Assembly: GCF_000383855.1 (NCBI RefSeq)
Contig: NZ_KB912877.1
Span: 3,057,579 to 3,121,578, forward strand
Reading direction: 5' to 3'
Source of the DNA: Methylobacter marinus A45
GTDB lineage: Bacteria; Pseudomonadota; Gammaproteobacteria; Methylococcales; Methylomonadaceae
Length of the DNA: 64,000 nucleotides
Both the position numbers and the translations under genes were made by a program. The notes below the pieces were generated by a model. It did no database searches. It was given only the letters and a program-made list of their open reading frames with translations, and was not told where the DNA came from. Shown here piece after piece: positions 26,034 through 35,303 of this stretch (position 1 is the stretch's first letter; every line of letters begins with the position of its first letter).

Positions 26034-26816
26034 TCAATCCAGGCAATCGGGATGATTCCGCAATGCGCGGCGGGCGTAGTAGGCAAAGGACGCCTGGTTG
26101 CGTTTCGGGGTCGATATCCAGTCATGGGCTTCGCGGCCGAAGGCTTCCGGTATGGGCCTGATTTCCCCGGCGGCCATGGCGATCATCTGCATTTTCGCGG
26201 CCCGCTCGAGCAGCACGGCAAGCACGCAGGCTTCTTCAATGGTGCTGCCCGCCACCAGCTGGCCGTGATGGGACAACAAAACCGCCCGCTTGTCGCCTAG
26301 CGCTTTTGAGATAATCTCGCCTTCCTCATTGCCAACCGGTATGCCCGGCCAGTCTTTCAAAAAGGCGCAGTCGTCATACAGCGGGCACATATCCATATGC
26401 GACACCACTAACGGCGTCTCCAGCATGGACAGGGCGGCAATATACAGCGGATGGGTGTGAATGATGCAGTTGACGTCGGGGCGCGCACGGTACACCCAGG
26501 TATGGAAACGGTTGGCGGGATTAGGCATGCCCTCGCCCTCGAGGACATTCAGGTCCTCATCCACAAGCACCAAATTGGATGGGCTGATTTCATCGAAGCC
26601 GAAACCGAATTGCTGCGTGTAATAGGTGCCGGGTTTTTCAGCCCGTGCGGTGATTTGTCCCGCCAAACCGGAATCATGTCCGGCGTCGAACAGAATCCGG
26701 CACGTGAGCGCCAGTTTCTCGGTCATGCTCCACGGACTTTCGGCCAGTTCACGCTGCATTTGCTCATGCGCCTTGGCGACAAGTTCGGCTTTCGAGGTGG
26801 ATAATGTTTCGGCCAT
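26034..26816 (-). CDS. Class II aldolase/adducin family protein
   Basis: 260 residues from ATG 26816, after a GGAGGG box. Zinc-site histidines appear in CIIHTHPLYIAALSM and VLLSHHGQLVAGSTIEEAC; the early SGLAGQITARAEKPGTYYTQ is the N-terminal G-N/Q-x-S/T loop region. Family members cleave sugar phosphates or related hydroxyacids, often yielding glycolaldehyde or lactaldehyde. It is followed after 64 bases by the DapA-like gene. The native substrate is unknown. Confidence 0.87.
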   Translation of the reverse strand: MAETLSTSKAELVAKAHEQMQRELAESPWSMTEKLALTCRILFDAGHDSGLAGQITARAEKPGTYYTQQFGFGFDEISPSNLVLVDEDLNVLEGEGMPNPANRFHTWVYRARPDVNCIIHTHPLYIAALSMLETPLVVSHMDMCPLYDDCAFLKDWPGIPVGNEEGEIISKALGDKRAVLLSHHGQLVAGSTIEEACVLAVLLERAAKMQMIAMAAGEIRPIPEAFGREAHDWISTPKRNQASFAYYARRALRNHPDCLD

Positions 26817-27018
26817 ATCGTGTAACCCTCCGCTTGCAAAGATTGAATTTAGGGGTCTGACTGCCGCAATACCGGGTAGTTCCTTTTCACGTACGGCGCC
26901 ATGAAGCGCTTCCTTTGCGAGCCATGCGCCACGCATTGACTGCGCTTTGGAGAGCTGACAGTGTTTGCGCATTGCGTTAGAATCCGGTCATTTGTTACTA
27001 CGATTGAGTTGATTTTCG

Positions 27019-28620
27019 ATGAAAAAGCAACCGAAACAACTGAGCCAGCCGTCTCCCGCCGAATTGCAGACGCTGCATCAGTTCTTCCAGGGCGGGCGTT
27101 TGCAGCAGGCCGAAGTGATGGCGCAATCGATGCTCGGCAAGCACGCCAAGGCACCCATCCTGTACAACATACTCGGGCTCTGTCAGCAAGGGCAGGGCAA
27201 GCATCGTCAGGCCGTGGGCAGTTTCCGGAAACTGCTGGCGATCGATCCGCGTATTGCCGAAGTCCATTTCAATCTCGGGGTGCTTTACACCCAGCTCGAT
27301 GAGGCCAAAGAGGCGATCATCAGTTACCGGAAAGCGCTTCAGCTCAAACCGAACCTGACGGTAGCGCACTTCAACCTGGGCACCTTGCTGCAAGCCCGGG
27401 GCATGTTGAAGGAAGCCGAGCAACATTATCAAAAAGCGCTGGCCATCGAGCCCGGTTTTTTCGCGGCGCTGGGCAATCTCGGCACGCTCCTGCAACAGCA
27501 GGGCCGGCTCGAGGAAGCCGAACAATGCTACCGCAAGGCCCTGGCGCTCAATGCCGATGCGCGCGGGCATTTCAATCTCGGAACAGTGTTGTACGGGCTG
27601 GGGCAGCACGAGGAGGCGGTCCGGCAGTTTCGGCAAACCGTCAGTCTGGAACCCCAATTTGCCGATGCCTGGAATTCGCTGGGCGAAACCTTGCGCGACC
27701 GCGGCGAGATGGATGAAGCGATCCGTTGTTATAAAAAGGCCATCGAGGTCCAGCCTGACCATGACCGGGCCAAATACAATCTGGGCGAGTACCTGTGTCT
27801 TGCCGGTCGGCTCGATGACGCCATTCCGTATTTCGAGGCATCCGACTTCGCCGACAGCAAGGAGCGGGCGCTGCAATGCCTGTACAAAACCGGACAGTTC
27901 GAGCTTTTCAAGCAGCGCTTTGAGGCGCTGACCGCCAAGGCCCGGAAGACCACCGTTCTGCTCGGGGCTTTATCGACCCACTACGCGACCAATTTCCGTC
28001 AGGAAAACCCCTACCGGTTTTGCGCGGCGCCGATGGACTACGTGCGGCATACGCACATCGATGAACTGACCCGTCCCGGAAATCCGCTGCTTCAGGACCT
28101 GCTGCACGACATCCAGCATCTGGCCATCGCCGAAAGAAAGCAGGGGCGACTGTATTACGGCATACAATCCGCCGGCAACTTGCTGCAGCGTTCCGAGCAT
28201 TCCTTTCAGCAGCTTGCGGCGCTGATTCGCGGGAAGATTCTCGAATACCGGCGGCATTACGCGGGCGCAAGCGATCGACTGATCGTGGACTTTCCCAAGC
28301 ACATCGAATTTACCAGTTCCTGGTATTTGCGCATGAAACAAGGCGGTTACCTGAGCTCGCACATTCATGAGGAAGGCTGGATCAGCGGTTGCGTCTACCT
28401 CAAACTGCCTGACCGGATCGCCGACCATGAGGGCAGTTTTGCCTACAGCACCGACGGCGACGATTATCCGAGGCTGCACGACGACTTTCCGAGCCGGATA
28501 GCCGATGTGCAGGTGGGCGATCTGGTGCTGTTTCCTTCCTCGCTGTTCCATCGCACCCTGCCTTTCCAGTCCGACCAGGAGCGGGTCTGCGTGGCGTTTG
28601 ACGTTAAGCCTGCCGCGTAG
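27019..28620 (+). CDS. TPR protein with C-terminal 2OG-Fe(II) oxygenase-like domain
   Basis: 533 residues. About seven TPR units fill residues 20-270 (for example HFNLGTLLQARGMLKEAEQH, NLGTLLQQQGRLEEAEQCYR). The C-terminal domain (about 390-533) has the double-stranded helix motif HIHEEGWISGCVYLKLPD with iron ligands H-x-H/E and a distal His in LFPSSLFHRTLPFQSDQERV plus the Arg that binds 2-oxoglutarate. This is the putative 2OG-FeII_Oxy_5 group. It may hydroxylate a protein or glycan bound by the TPRs; partner unknown. Confidence 0.85.
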   Translation: MKKQPKQLSQPSPAELQTLHQFFQGGRLQQAEVMAQSMLGKHAKAPILYNILGLCQQGQGKHRQAVGSFRKLLAIDPRIAEVHFNLGVLYTQLDEAKEAIISYRKALQLKPNLTVAHFNLGTLLQARGMLKEAEQHYQKALAIEPGFFAALGNLGTLLQQQGRLEEAEQCYRKALALNADARGHFNLGTVLYGLGQHEEAVRQFRQTVSLEPQFADAWNSLGETLRDRGEMDEAIRCYKKAIEVQPDHDRAKYNLGEYLCLAGRLDDAIPYFEASDFADSKERALQCLYKTGQFELFKQRFEALTAKARKTTVLLGALSTHYATNFRQENPYRFCAAPMDYVRHTHIDELTRPGNPLLQDLLHDIQHLAIAERKQGRLYYGIQSAGNLLQRSEHSFQQLAALIRGKILEYRRHYAGASDRLIVDFPKHIEFTSSWYLRMKQGGYLSSHIHEEGWISGCVYLKLPDRIADHEGSFAYSTDGDDYPRLHDDFPSRIADVQVGDLVLFPSSLFHRTLPFQSDQERVCVAFDVKPAA

Positions 28621-28857
28621 CTTGTCGCTGGGCGGCTGCGAAATGCCGGGTTTATCAACCCATGTATGGACTCCTCGATCATTGCAAGCCAGGTATTCAA
28701 TTTTGTAATGCCGGTAACAGAGATCAAGAGGGACGCCAACTCTTCGGCGTCTTATTTTATTTCCGTTCCTTAACAGAGGCTTTCATGCCTCAGGACGCCT
28801 GATGCAGCTATCCGCGTGCTCGCAGGGGTTGGCGCTCTGCGGAAACCCGGCCTGGAA

Positions 28858-29042
28858 GTAGGGTACGCATAGCGTACGAGAGTGTGAAAGAATTAGTGAA
28901 AAACGTCATAAAAAGCCTTATTCACCACGAAGATCACGAAGGACACGAAGAAAAATTAAGTTAATCAATAGCTTAAAACTTCGTGCTCTTCGTGTCCTTC
29001 GTGGTTAAATCCTTTAAATTGAATACTTTCACAGTCTCGTAC
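28858..29042. repeat. R1 half-arm interrupted by the MITE-like element
   Basis: An R1 left arm gtagggtacgcatagcgtac at 28858-28877 leads directly into the element; the right arm is not preserved beyond GTACC at 29039. Before it, 28640-28857 carries R2 fragments (gccgggtttatcaaccca, ggcgctctgcggaaacccgg). Confidence 0.6.
28874..29042. mobile_element. MITE-like element copy 2 (full form)
   Basis: GTAC at both ends (28874 and 29039) encloses TIRs GAGAGTGTGAAAG and CTTTCACAGTCTC. The interior has a second inverted repeat, ccacgaag...cacgaaggacacgaag against cttcgtgtccttcgtgg, and ends tttaaattgaatactttcac. There is no ORF. The interior matches copies at 33748 (inverted) and 52821. Confidence 0.75.
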
Positions 29043-29262
29043 CTTTTTCAAGGTTCAGCCAAATTGTCCACCAAATTAAAAGATGCGGTGTTTTTTCCTG
29101 CGGGGCTGTGAACCGTTCAATTTGAGCCCGGTTCGAGTTCTGAAACCCGGAATCCTGCGGCTTCAAATATCAACAGCGCCCAGGTTTTGACGGGCCAAAT
29201 CCGTTGCTCTATACTGTAATAGCGATTCGATACAATATTAATAATAATTTTAGGAGTGATTT

Positions 29263-29625
29263 ATGCACAAATTCAAATCGATCGGGTTGGCTTTGGTTTT
29301 GTCATGCGGCTTATACGCCCCGGCCAGCCAAGCCGATGAAAGTTATTTGCATCAAACGAGCGACAAGTTTTTAACAGGATTTGCCAATATTTTTACCGGG
29401 ATTGGCGAAGTTCCTAAAAATATTGTCAACACCAGCAAGGATACCAATCCGATCGTCGGCGCAACCGGTGGACTGATAATGGGTACATTGCATACGTTAG
29501 GGAGAACCGCATCGGGCGTATTTGACGTAATCACCAGTCCGATCCCGACTAAAAGCATGGTCGAGCCTAAATATGCCTGGTCTGAATTCGATCAATCCAC
29601 GACTTACGGCGGGACTTTCAAATAA
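29263..29625 (+). CDS. Exosortase-system-associated protein, TIGR04073 type
   Basis: 120 residues. A signal peptide (about 1-24, ending ASQADE) exports it. The mature part FLTGFANIFTGIGEVPKNIV, TNPIVGATGGLIMGTLHTLG and RTASGVFDVITSPIPTKSMV fits the TIGR04073 family, found in genomes with exosortase/PEP-CTERM systems. Function is not known. An AGGAGTG box precedes the ATG and a clear terminator follows. Confidence 0.85.
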   Translation: MHKFKSIGLALVLSCGLYAPASQADESYLHQTSDKFLTGFANIFTGIGEVPKNIVNTSKDTNPIVGATGGLIMGTLHTLGRTASGVFDVITSPIPTKSMVEPKYAWSEFDQSTTYGGTFK

Positions 29626-29636
29626 CAGCCATTTTC

Positions 29637-29667
29637 TCTCCCCGACTCGTTCGGGGAGATTTTTTTC
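29637..29667 (+). terminator. Rho-independent terminator
   Basis: A 9-bp perfect stem tctccccga / tcggggaga with a 5-base loop is followed by seven Ts, 11 bases after the stop of the TIGR04073 gene. Confidence 0.92.
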
Positions 29668-30172
29668 TTCTTCCCTTCCCCGTCAGCCCGCGGATTGAGC
29701 GGGAGCTTTGCGGAAAGCCCGGTCTGCTCCGAAGCCAATTGCACCCGTGAAAACATTCATTTTTAGACCAAGTTAATAAATAGCCACAGGGGACACAGAG
29801 CTCATAGGTTGGGTTGATAAACCCGGCATGTCGAAGCCCTTATGCCGGGTTTTCTGAAAAGCTCCAAAGTAGCTTATACGCTCCGTGCCCTCTGTGTCTT
29901 CTGTGGTGCAATCAACTTCTGATATTCAGTGCCGCTGTCTTCTGGAAAGCCACAACAGACAATGCACGCCATAAAAAAGCTTCCGGAATGCACCAACCGG
30001 ACGGCAAAAAATGCTTCAGTCATGGCTTCGCTTTCTTGCCTGTCCTGCCTGTATAACTAAAGCCCAGACTGAATTCGGGTCTTGACAAACTCTTTTATTC
30101 TTAACACCGATGTTGTGAACTGAGCCTGTCTGGATATAATGCATACACAATTGGTAAACAAAGGTGATTCTT
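29668..30172. repeat. Intergenic region with R2 repeat at 29805-29870
   Basis: taggttgggttgataaaccc and gttttctgaaaagctcc are R2-type ends around cggcatgtcgaagcccttatgccgg. The flanks carry ccacaggggacacagag at 29784 and gccctctgtgtcttctgtgg at 29888, which are imperfect complements, so the R2 copy seems to sit inside another inverted repeat. No gene seen. Confidence 0.5.
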
Positions 30173-31186
30173 ATGGGCAACAATTCGAAATTACGTTGGG
30201 GCATTCTGGGGGCTGCGCGCGTCAATGAGCGTCTGTTGCCTGCCATCGCGGAGGCGGGGAACTCGGAACTGGTGGCGATTGCCAGCCGGCGTCCCGGCGC
30301 GGCCGCGCAGACATTGGCGAAGTATGCACCCGGGCTGCAGGGCATCCATGTGTATGATGACCTGGACGAGTTGCTTCAAGATCCCGATATTCAGGCCGTT
30401 TACCTGCCCATGGCGAATCACGAGCATGCGGAATGGGCGTTGCGCGCGATCGAGCAGGGTAAGCATGTGCTGTGCGAGAAACCGATGGCGTTGACGGTGG
30501 CCGATATCGAGGCGATCAAGGCGGCGGCGTATCGCCGTTACGTCACCGTCATGGAAGGATTCATGTACCGATTTCATCCCCAGCATGCGCGAGTGCTGGA
30601 ACTGGTCCATTCGGGCCTTATCGGCGAGATCCGTTCGGTGCGTGCCAGCTATTCGTTCATGATGCGGCCCGCACGCATGTACCGGCTGGCGGAAAGTGTC
30701 GAGCGCGGCGGCGGAGCCATGTGGGATATCGGCTGCTATGCCATTCATTCCGCGCGCCTGTTTTTCGATCAGGCGCCGCTGGCGGTAACGGCCATGGCCA
30801 AGTATGTCGAAAGCGGCGCCGATATAACCACCAGCGGCATCATGGATTTCGGCGATGGCAAGTTCGCGCATTTCGATTTCAGTTTTGAGCGGGCGCGCCG
30901 GTGCGAATACGAGGTGACCGGTACAAAAGGCGGCATTAAATGCCATACGGTCTGGCAGTTGCCCGGCGATGTGCCGGTGATTTCCTGGTGGACCGAAGAC
31001 GGGCGGCAATGCGAGGAACGCTTGCCGGTCGCCAACCATTTTCGGCTGGAAATCGAACACTTCGGCGACTGCGTGCTGAATGGCAAGCCGCCGCTGTTGT
31101 CGCTCGATGATGCCAAAATCAATTGCAAGACTATTGTCGCAGCCTTGCAGTCCGCCGCTCAGGGACAGCGGGTAACATTAACTTAA
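30173..31186 (+). CDS. Gfo/Idh/MocA-family NAD(P)-dependent oxidoreductase
   Basis: 337 residues from ATG 30173 (AAGG 8 bases upstream; a GTG three codons earlier is possible). Rossmann motif LRWGILGAARVNERLLPAI at the start, then NHEHAEWALRAIEQGKHVLC-EKPMAL, which includes the catalytic-site EKP lysine. The C-terminal alpha/beta domain begins near 125 (VTVMEGFMYRFHPQHARVL). Such enzymes oxidise or epimerise sugars and inositols; dehydrogenases of the dihydrodiol/xylose type are closest by eye. Substrate not assignable. Confidence 0.88.
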   Translation: MGNNSKLRWGILGAARVNERLLPAIAEAGNSELVAIASRRPGAAAQTLAKYAPGLQGIHVYDDLDELLQDPDIQAVYLPMANHEHAEWALRAIEQGKHVLCEKPMALTVADIEAIKAAAYRRYVTVMEGFMYRFHPQHARVLELVHSGLIGEIRSVRASYSFMMRPARMYRLAESVERGGGAMWDIGCYAIHSARLFFDQAPLAVTAMAKYVESGADITTSGIMDFGDGKFAHFDFSFERARRCEYEVTGTKGGIKCHTVWQLPGDVPVISWWTEDGRQCEERLPVANHFRLEIEHFGDCVLNGKPPLLSLDDAKINCKTIVAALQSAAQGQRVTLT

Positions 31187-31310
31187 AGTACTTTTTGCTG
31201 AAGAACAAACGATATGGCCTGTCTGTAAATGAAGCAACCAACGGCCCTGATGGGCTGATTGGAAGTTGTCGGTCAGACGGGGTTCTATTAATCAGAGAGG
31301 GGAGGTTACT

Positions 31311-32867
31311 ATGGAAGCGTTACTTATACTGGCCGCGTTGGCAATTATTCTTATGTTCTGGGTGGTCAAGCGCTACTTGATCAGACGGAAAGCGTTTAAA
31401 AACAGGACGGCAAAGCCAGGCCTGCGGAAAACCGAAAGCGCGCCCGCGGCCGCGGAAAACCGGTCTGGCGATTCCGGAACCGTCCGACCGGTCATTGACA
31501 GACGTCAGGCGGGTATCGAGGACCGGCGTCAGCATGCCGTCCAGGAACAAACGGCGGCACCGGCCTCTGTTGCGGTTAGAGAGGAGACGCCGGCGGCGCT
31601 GAAAGAAGAGGCTAAAATAGCCGAAGCCCCGATGCAAAAACCGGAGCCGGTTGCGGTTAAAGAGGAGGCGCCGGTGGCTGTCGAGAAAGCCAAAGCGCCG
31701 ACACCGGAACCGGCTCCGTCGGTCGGGCGCGAGGAACTGCCGGCCGACTGGTTGCCGGAGGATTCCGTGCTTAGACGGCACTATCTGACACAGCTGCAGG
31801 CCGAGCGCGAAGCGCTGACCAATCCTTACCCCACCGATTCGACGCTGCGCCGGCATTATGATGCCATGGTGAAAATCCAGGTGGACGGGCCGTCGCTACA
31901 GGCCCGCGAGGCAGAGATGCCGACGCGGGAAGAGAGCCGGCGGCAGAATGCGGCCAGCGGCCAGGCGGCCATTCACAGTCTGGAAAATGAAATCGCATCC
32001 GAGCGTGAGTCATCTTCGGTAGCAACTTATGATGAGATTCAGGCCGAGGCCGAAACCGAAACAGTGAATGAAGCGTGGCTGCCCGAGGATTCCGTGCTCA
32101 GACGGCATTATCTGACACAGCTGCAGGCCGAGCGCGAAGCCCTGACCAACCCTTATCCCACTGATTCGACGCTACGCCGGCACTATGATGCCATGGTGAA
32201 AATCCAGGTGGACGAGCCATCGCTACAGGTCAGCGAGGCAGAGGTGCCGACGCGGGAAGAGAGCCGGCGGCAGAATGCGGCCAGCGGCCAGGCGGCCATT
32301 CACAGTCTGGAAAATGAAATCGCATCCGAGCGTGAGTCATCTTCGGTAGCAACTTATGATGAGATTCAGGCCGAGGCCGAAACCGAAACAGTGAATGAAG
32401 CGTGGCTGCCCGAGGATTCCGTGCTCAGGCGGCACTATCTGACACAGCTGCAGGCCGATCGCGAAGCCCTGACCAACCCTTATCCCACCGATTCCATGTT
32501 GCGCCGGCATTATGAAACCATGATAAGAATGCAACTGGATTGGCCATCGGCTCAGGAAAGTCGGGAACAGGCGCCTGTGCCGCAAGAACGCGCGGTCGAG
32601 GTGGCGGCCAGCAAGCCGTCCGTCGTTCAAAGCAGTCAACCTGAAGCCAAGGCAGAGCCCGCCATGCGTAATGAAGCCTTCGTTCGGGTGGAAAGCAAGA
32701 CCGGCATACCGGAGGACTCGATTCTCAGGCGCCATTTCCTGTCTAATCTTCAGACCCAGATTGAGTCCGAGCTGCCGGATAGCCCGACTGATTCAGTGCT
32801 GAAACGCCATCACGATACCTTGGTCTGTACCAAATTGGCGGAACGGCTGGAGCGGATGCAAGGTTAG
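31311..32867 (+). CDS. Membrane-anchored protein with 109-residue tandem repeats
   Basis: 518 residues from ATG 31311, after GGGGAGG. One N-terminal transmembrane helix (ALLILAALAIILMFWVV) is followed by a basic stretch, an Ala/Glu/Pro-rich linker (about 40-145), then three repeats starting LPEDSVLRRHYLTQLQAERE with period 109 codons (327 bp; Trp codons at 31749, 32076, 32403) and a fourth, shorter unit from about 32704. Each unit contains two D-S-x-L-R/K-R-H motifs (PEDSVLRRH and PTDSTLRRH), eight in all. DNA of units 1-3 is nearly identical, so the array is recent. Function unknown; a cytoplasmic scaffold bound to the inner membrane is possible. Confidence 0.8.
   Translation: MEALLILAALAIILMFWVVKRYLIRRKAFKNRTAKPGLRKTESAPAAAENRSGDSGTVRPVIDRRQAGIEDRRQHAVQEQTAAPASVAVREETPAALKEEAKIAEAPMQKPEPVAVKEEAPVAVEKAKAPTPEPAPSVGREELPADWLPEDSVLRRHYLTQLQAEREALTNPYPTDSTLRRHYDAMVKIQVDGPSLQAREAEMPTREESRRQNAASGQAAIHSLENEIASERESSSVATYDEIQAEAETETVNEAWLPEDSVLRRHYLTQLQAEREALTNPYPTDSTLRRHYDAMVKIQVDEPSLQVSEAEVPTREESRRQNAASGQAAIHSLENEIASERESSSVATYDEIQAEAETETVNEAWLPEDSVLRRHYLTQLQADREALTNPYPTDSMLRRHYETMIRMQLDWPSAQESREQAPVPQERAVEVAASKPSVVQSSQPEAKAEPAMRNEAFVRVESKTGIPEDSILRRHFLSNLQTQIESELPDSPTDSVLKRHHDTLVCTKLAERLERMQG
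31749..32729 (+). repeat. Intragenic tandem repeat, 3 units of 327 bp
   Basis: Units begin at 31749, 32076 and 32403; the first two are full length and almost identical over long stretches (for example gtgaccatc-free block gaaaatgaaatcgcatccga at both ends), the third is complete only in its first part. Such arrays change copy number by slippage or recombination. Confidence 0.85.
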
Positions 32868-33071
32868 CTGAATAGGACGGTTATCTGTTTTATGCTGGCA
32901 TCGCTCGCGAACGATACCCTAAAGGGCACAAGTGCGCCTCCTGTCGTCGGCACATCCTATGCTTAGACAGGGACATGATTGACGACTCAATCCTAAGCGG
33001 CAGGGTATGCGCTGCATACCTTGCCGCTTATACAATCAACCCTGCAATCCGCTTTACTGTTAATCCTGAAC

Positions 33072-33506
33072 TCAAGTCCGCCAGGGATGTGCCGGCAGAT
33101 CGGTAACGCCGATGACCTCAACACCGGCCTTGGCAACCTGATGGTCATTTTCCACCGTACTGCCGCTGACGCCGAGCGCGCCGATCAGATTGCCCTCTTC
33201 ATCCACGATGGGAATGCCGCCGGGAAACGTGATCAGGCCATTGTTCGAATGCTCAATGCCGTAAAGCTTGCCGCCCGGTTGTGACAGCTCGCCGATCTGT
33301 CCGGTATTCATACCGAAGAAGCAAGCCGTCTTGGCTTTTTTGATAGCGATGTCCACGCTACCGACCCAGGCATTATTCATTCTCACGAACGCCTTGAGAT
33401 CGGCGCCGGAGTCCACTACCGCGATACACATCTGCGTGTTGATTCTTTTGGCTTCTTCAATGGCTGCGGCGATCGCCTTTTCAGCCTGTTCATAGGTTAC
33501 GTGCAT
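33072..33506 (-). CDS. GlcG/HbpS-family protein
   Basis: 144 residues. The fold signature [40 protein letters not shown] and [20 protein letters not shown] is that of the GlcG/HbpS family, which includes a haem-binding sensor and proteins next to glycolate or diol-use genes. No haem ligand can be assigned with certainty. The ATG has a GGAGGATC box. It stands alone between repeat-rich intergenic regions. Confidence 0.85.
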   Translation of the reverse strand: MHVTYEQAEKAIAAAIEEAKRINTQMCIAVVDSGADLKAFVRMNNAWVGSVDIAIKKAKTACFFGMNTGQIGELSQPGGKLYGIEHSNNGLITFPGGIPIVDEEGNLIGALGVSGSTVENDHQVAKAGVEVIGVTDLPAHPWRT

Positions 33507-33680
33507 GTTTTGATCCTCCGGTATTTTCCAGCAAAGTTAGCACGATAAAAGAAAGCAGGACAAGACGGGCAAATACTTACAGCGTTATTCATTAGTTGGA
33601 AACATTGCCTTCAGGCATGCGTCGCCATGAAAACAAGCCATTCACTGACCGGCAGGGCGCCAGAGGTATCCATAAATTCG

Positions 33681-33970
33681 GTAGGGTACGCAGTGCGTAC
33701 CTTCTGGGATGGCATTCACCGGAACCGTTGGAAAAGGTACCCAATGCGTACGAGACTGTGAAAGTATTCAATTTAAAGGATTTAACCACGAAGGACACGA
33801 ACGCCTCCAAGGATGGAGGCGGTAGAATTGCGTCTGGAACAGCAATCGAGAGCACGAAGTTTTAAGTTTTTGATTAAGTTAATTTTTTCTTCGTGTCCTT
33901 CGTGATCTTCGTGGTGAATAAGGCTTTTTATGACGTTTTTTACTAATTCTTTCACAGCCTCGTACCCTAC
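33681..33970. repeat. R1 palindrome interrupted by the MITE-like element
   Basis: The left arm gtagggtacgcagtgcgtacc at 33681, then a 40-base spacer, then ggtacccaatgcGTAC; the right arm resumes as GTACCCTAC at 33962-33970. The element thus sits at the GTAC of the right arm with that GTAC duplicated. Confidence 0.72.
33748..33965. mobile_element. MITE-like element copy 3 (inverted, with 50-bp insertion)
   Basis: GTAC flanks at 33748 and 33962; TIRs GAGACTGTGAAAG and CTTTCACAGCCTC. Orientation is opposite to copy 2. After aaggacacgaa it carries about 50 extra bases including a small hairpin cgcctccaaggatggaggcg, so it is longer than copies 2 and 4. No ORF is supported. Confidence 0.72.
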
Positions 33971-34331
33971 TGTATTTTTTCAGGCCTGAACAGGCGATGT
34001 AACGCTATATATTACAGTAGTCCCGCGCGTTTTATCCGGAATGAAACAGTCAGAAATGACACTAAGACTTAGTATTCAGGATCTGATGTTACGCACAGGC
34101 CGTGCGGTTTTAATAGCGGTAGGCCGGGTTGATAAAGCCAGCGTTCAAAGCCGCCTGGGCCGGGTTCCCGCTGAAGCGCCAACCCGTCCTGCACGTACTC
34201 ATTAACCGAATGTACGCATAACATCGGTCAGGATTTTGTTCAGCTAACTAAATTGATTGTTATCCAGGCCGTGATGGGTTGAGAATGGCTTGAAACATTT
34301 AATCGTAATAAAAATGGAAGAGGCGAGTCCT
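33971..34331. repeat. Intergenic region with R2 repeat at 34119-34190
   Basis: ggtaggccgggttgataaag and gccaacccgtcc mark a diverged R2 copy with a gccgcctgggccgggttccc interior. No gene or terminator is supported in the remainder. Confidence 0.45.
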
Positions 34332-35282
34332 ATGGCTAATCACGTAAAATCCGAATCACCTGATTTAAAGCCGGGCACCAGCCCGAGACTGGAGCCTTTG
34401 CCCTGGGAGACGCCGAAACCCGCCGAGGAGGACCCGGAAGCTCCGCAACGGCTGAAGAAAATTCTCGCCAGTCCCAGTTATCGGCAAGCCGATCAGGATC
34501 TCGATTTTCTCTATCAGGACGATCTGCGTTTTTTCCGCTTGCAGGTCGATTTTTTAAAAGCCGAACGTCTGCTGGTGGAGAACCGGATCAAGCACAGCAT
34601 CGTCGTGTTCGGCGGCACCCGGATCAAGGAACCGGGCGGTGCGAAGCGGAAAGTCGAAGCCTTGCAGGCGGTACTGGAAAATAGGCCGGACGATCCGGAG
34701 TTAAAAAGAAAACTGGCGATCGCCGAACGCATCTATGCCAAAAGCGGTTTTTATAATGTCGCCCGCGAGTTCGGCCGTTTAGTCGGCCAATCCGGCGAAG
34801 GCCCGACCGATTGCCAGTGCGTGATCATGACCGGCGGTGGCCCGGGCATGATGGAGGCCGCCAATCGCGGCGCTTACGACGTCGACGCCAAATCGGTGGG
34901 CCTGAACATTAATCTGCCCCACGAGCAATTTCCGAATCCCTATATCACGCCCGATCTTTGTTTCCGGTTTCATTATTTCGCCATGCGCAAATTGCATTTT
35001 TTATTGCGGGCCAAGGCATTGGTAGTGTTTCCGGGCGGCTATGGCACATTTGACGAATTGTTTGAAACGCTGACGTTGATGCAAACCCGCAAAATTCAGC
35101 AGGTGCCGGTGATTCTGGTCAGCGAGGCGTATTGGAAGCAGGCTTTCAATATCGATTTTTTAGTCGATGAAGGCGTGATCGATATCGAGGATCGGGACCT
35201 GTTCTGGTATGCGGAAACCGCCGAGGAAATCTGGCAGGGCATTCTCGATTGGCATAAGGTCAACGGCAAGCCGCTGTTTTGA
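34332..35282 (+). CDS. LOG-family (TIGR00730) nucleotide phosphoribohydrolase-like protein
   Basis: 316 residues from ATG 34332. The LOG motif VFPGGYGTFDELFETLTLMQ near 235 and GGGPGMMEAANRGAYD near 175 are intact. LOG enzymes split N6-modified or plain AMP to the base and ribose 5-phosphate. The long N-terminal region (about 1-95, Pro- and Glu-rich at first, then helical) is typical of the larger bacterial LOG form, whose physiological role is unclear. It is followed 21 bases later by a VTT-domain gene. Confidence 0.85.
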   Translation: MANHVKSESPDLKPGTSPRLEPLPWETPKPAEEDPEAPQRLKKILASPSYRQADQDLDFLYQDDLRFFRLQVDFLKAERLLVENRIKHSIVVFGGTRIKEPGGAKRKVEALQAVLENRPDDPELKRKLAIAERIYAKSGFYNVAREFGRLVGQSGEGPTDCQCVIMTGGGPGMMEAANRGAYDVDAKSVGLNINLPHEQFPNPYITPDLCFRFHYFAMRKLHFLLRAKALVVFPGGYGTFDELFETLTLMQTRKIQQVPVILVSEAYWKQAFNIDFLVDEGVIDIEDRDLFWYAETAEEIWQGILDWHKVNGKPLF

Positions 35283-35303
35283 TAACTGCTTATGGGGAAA
35301 GAT

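Noticed and set aside
25970-26125. N-terminal extension of the DapA-like protein
   Set aside because: The extension is Arg/Pro-rich, has no similarity to the family and overlaps the end of the class II aldolase gene.
28858-33970. Possible CRISPR array from repeated short blocks
   Set aside because: Repeats are irregularly spaced, palindromic and differ in length, and there are no equal-length unique spacers or cas genes.
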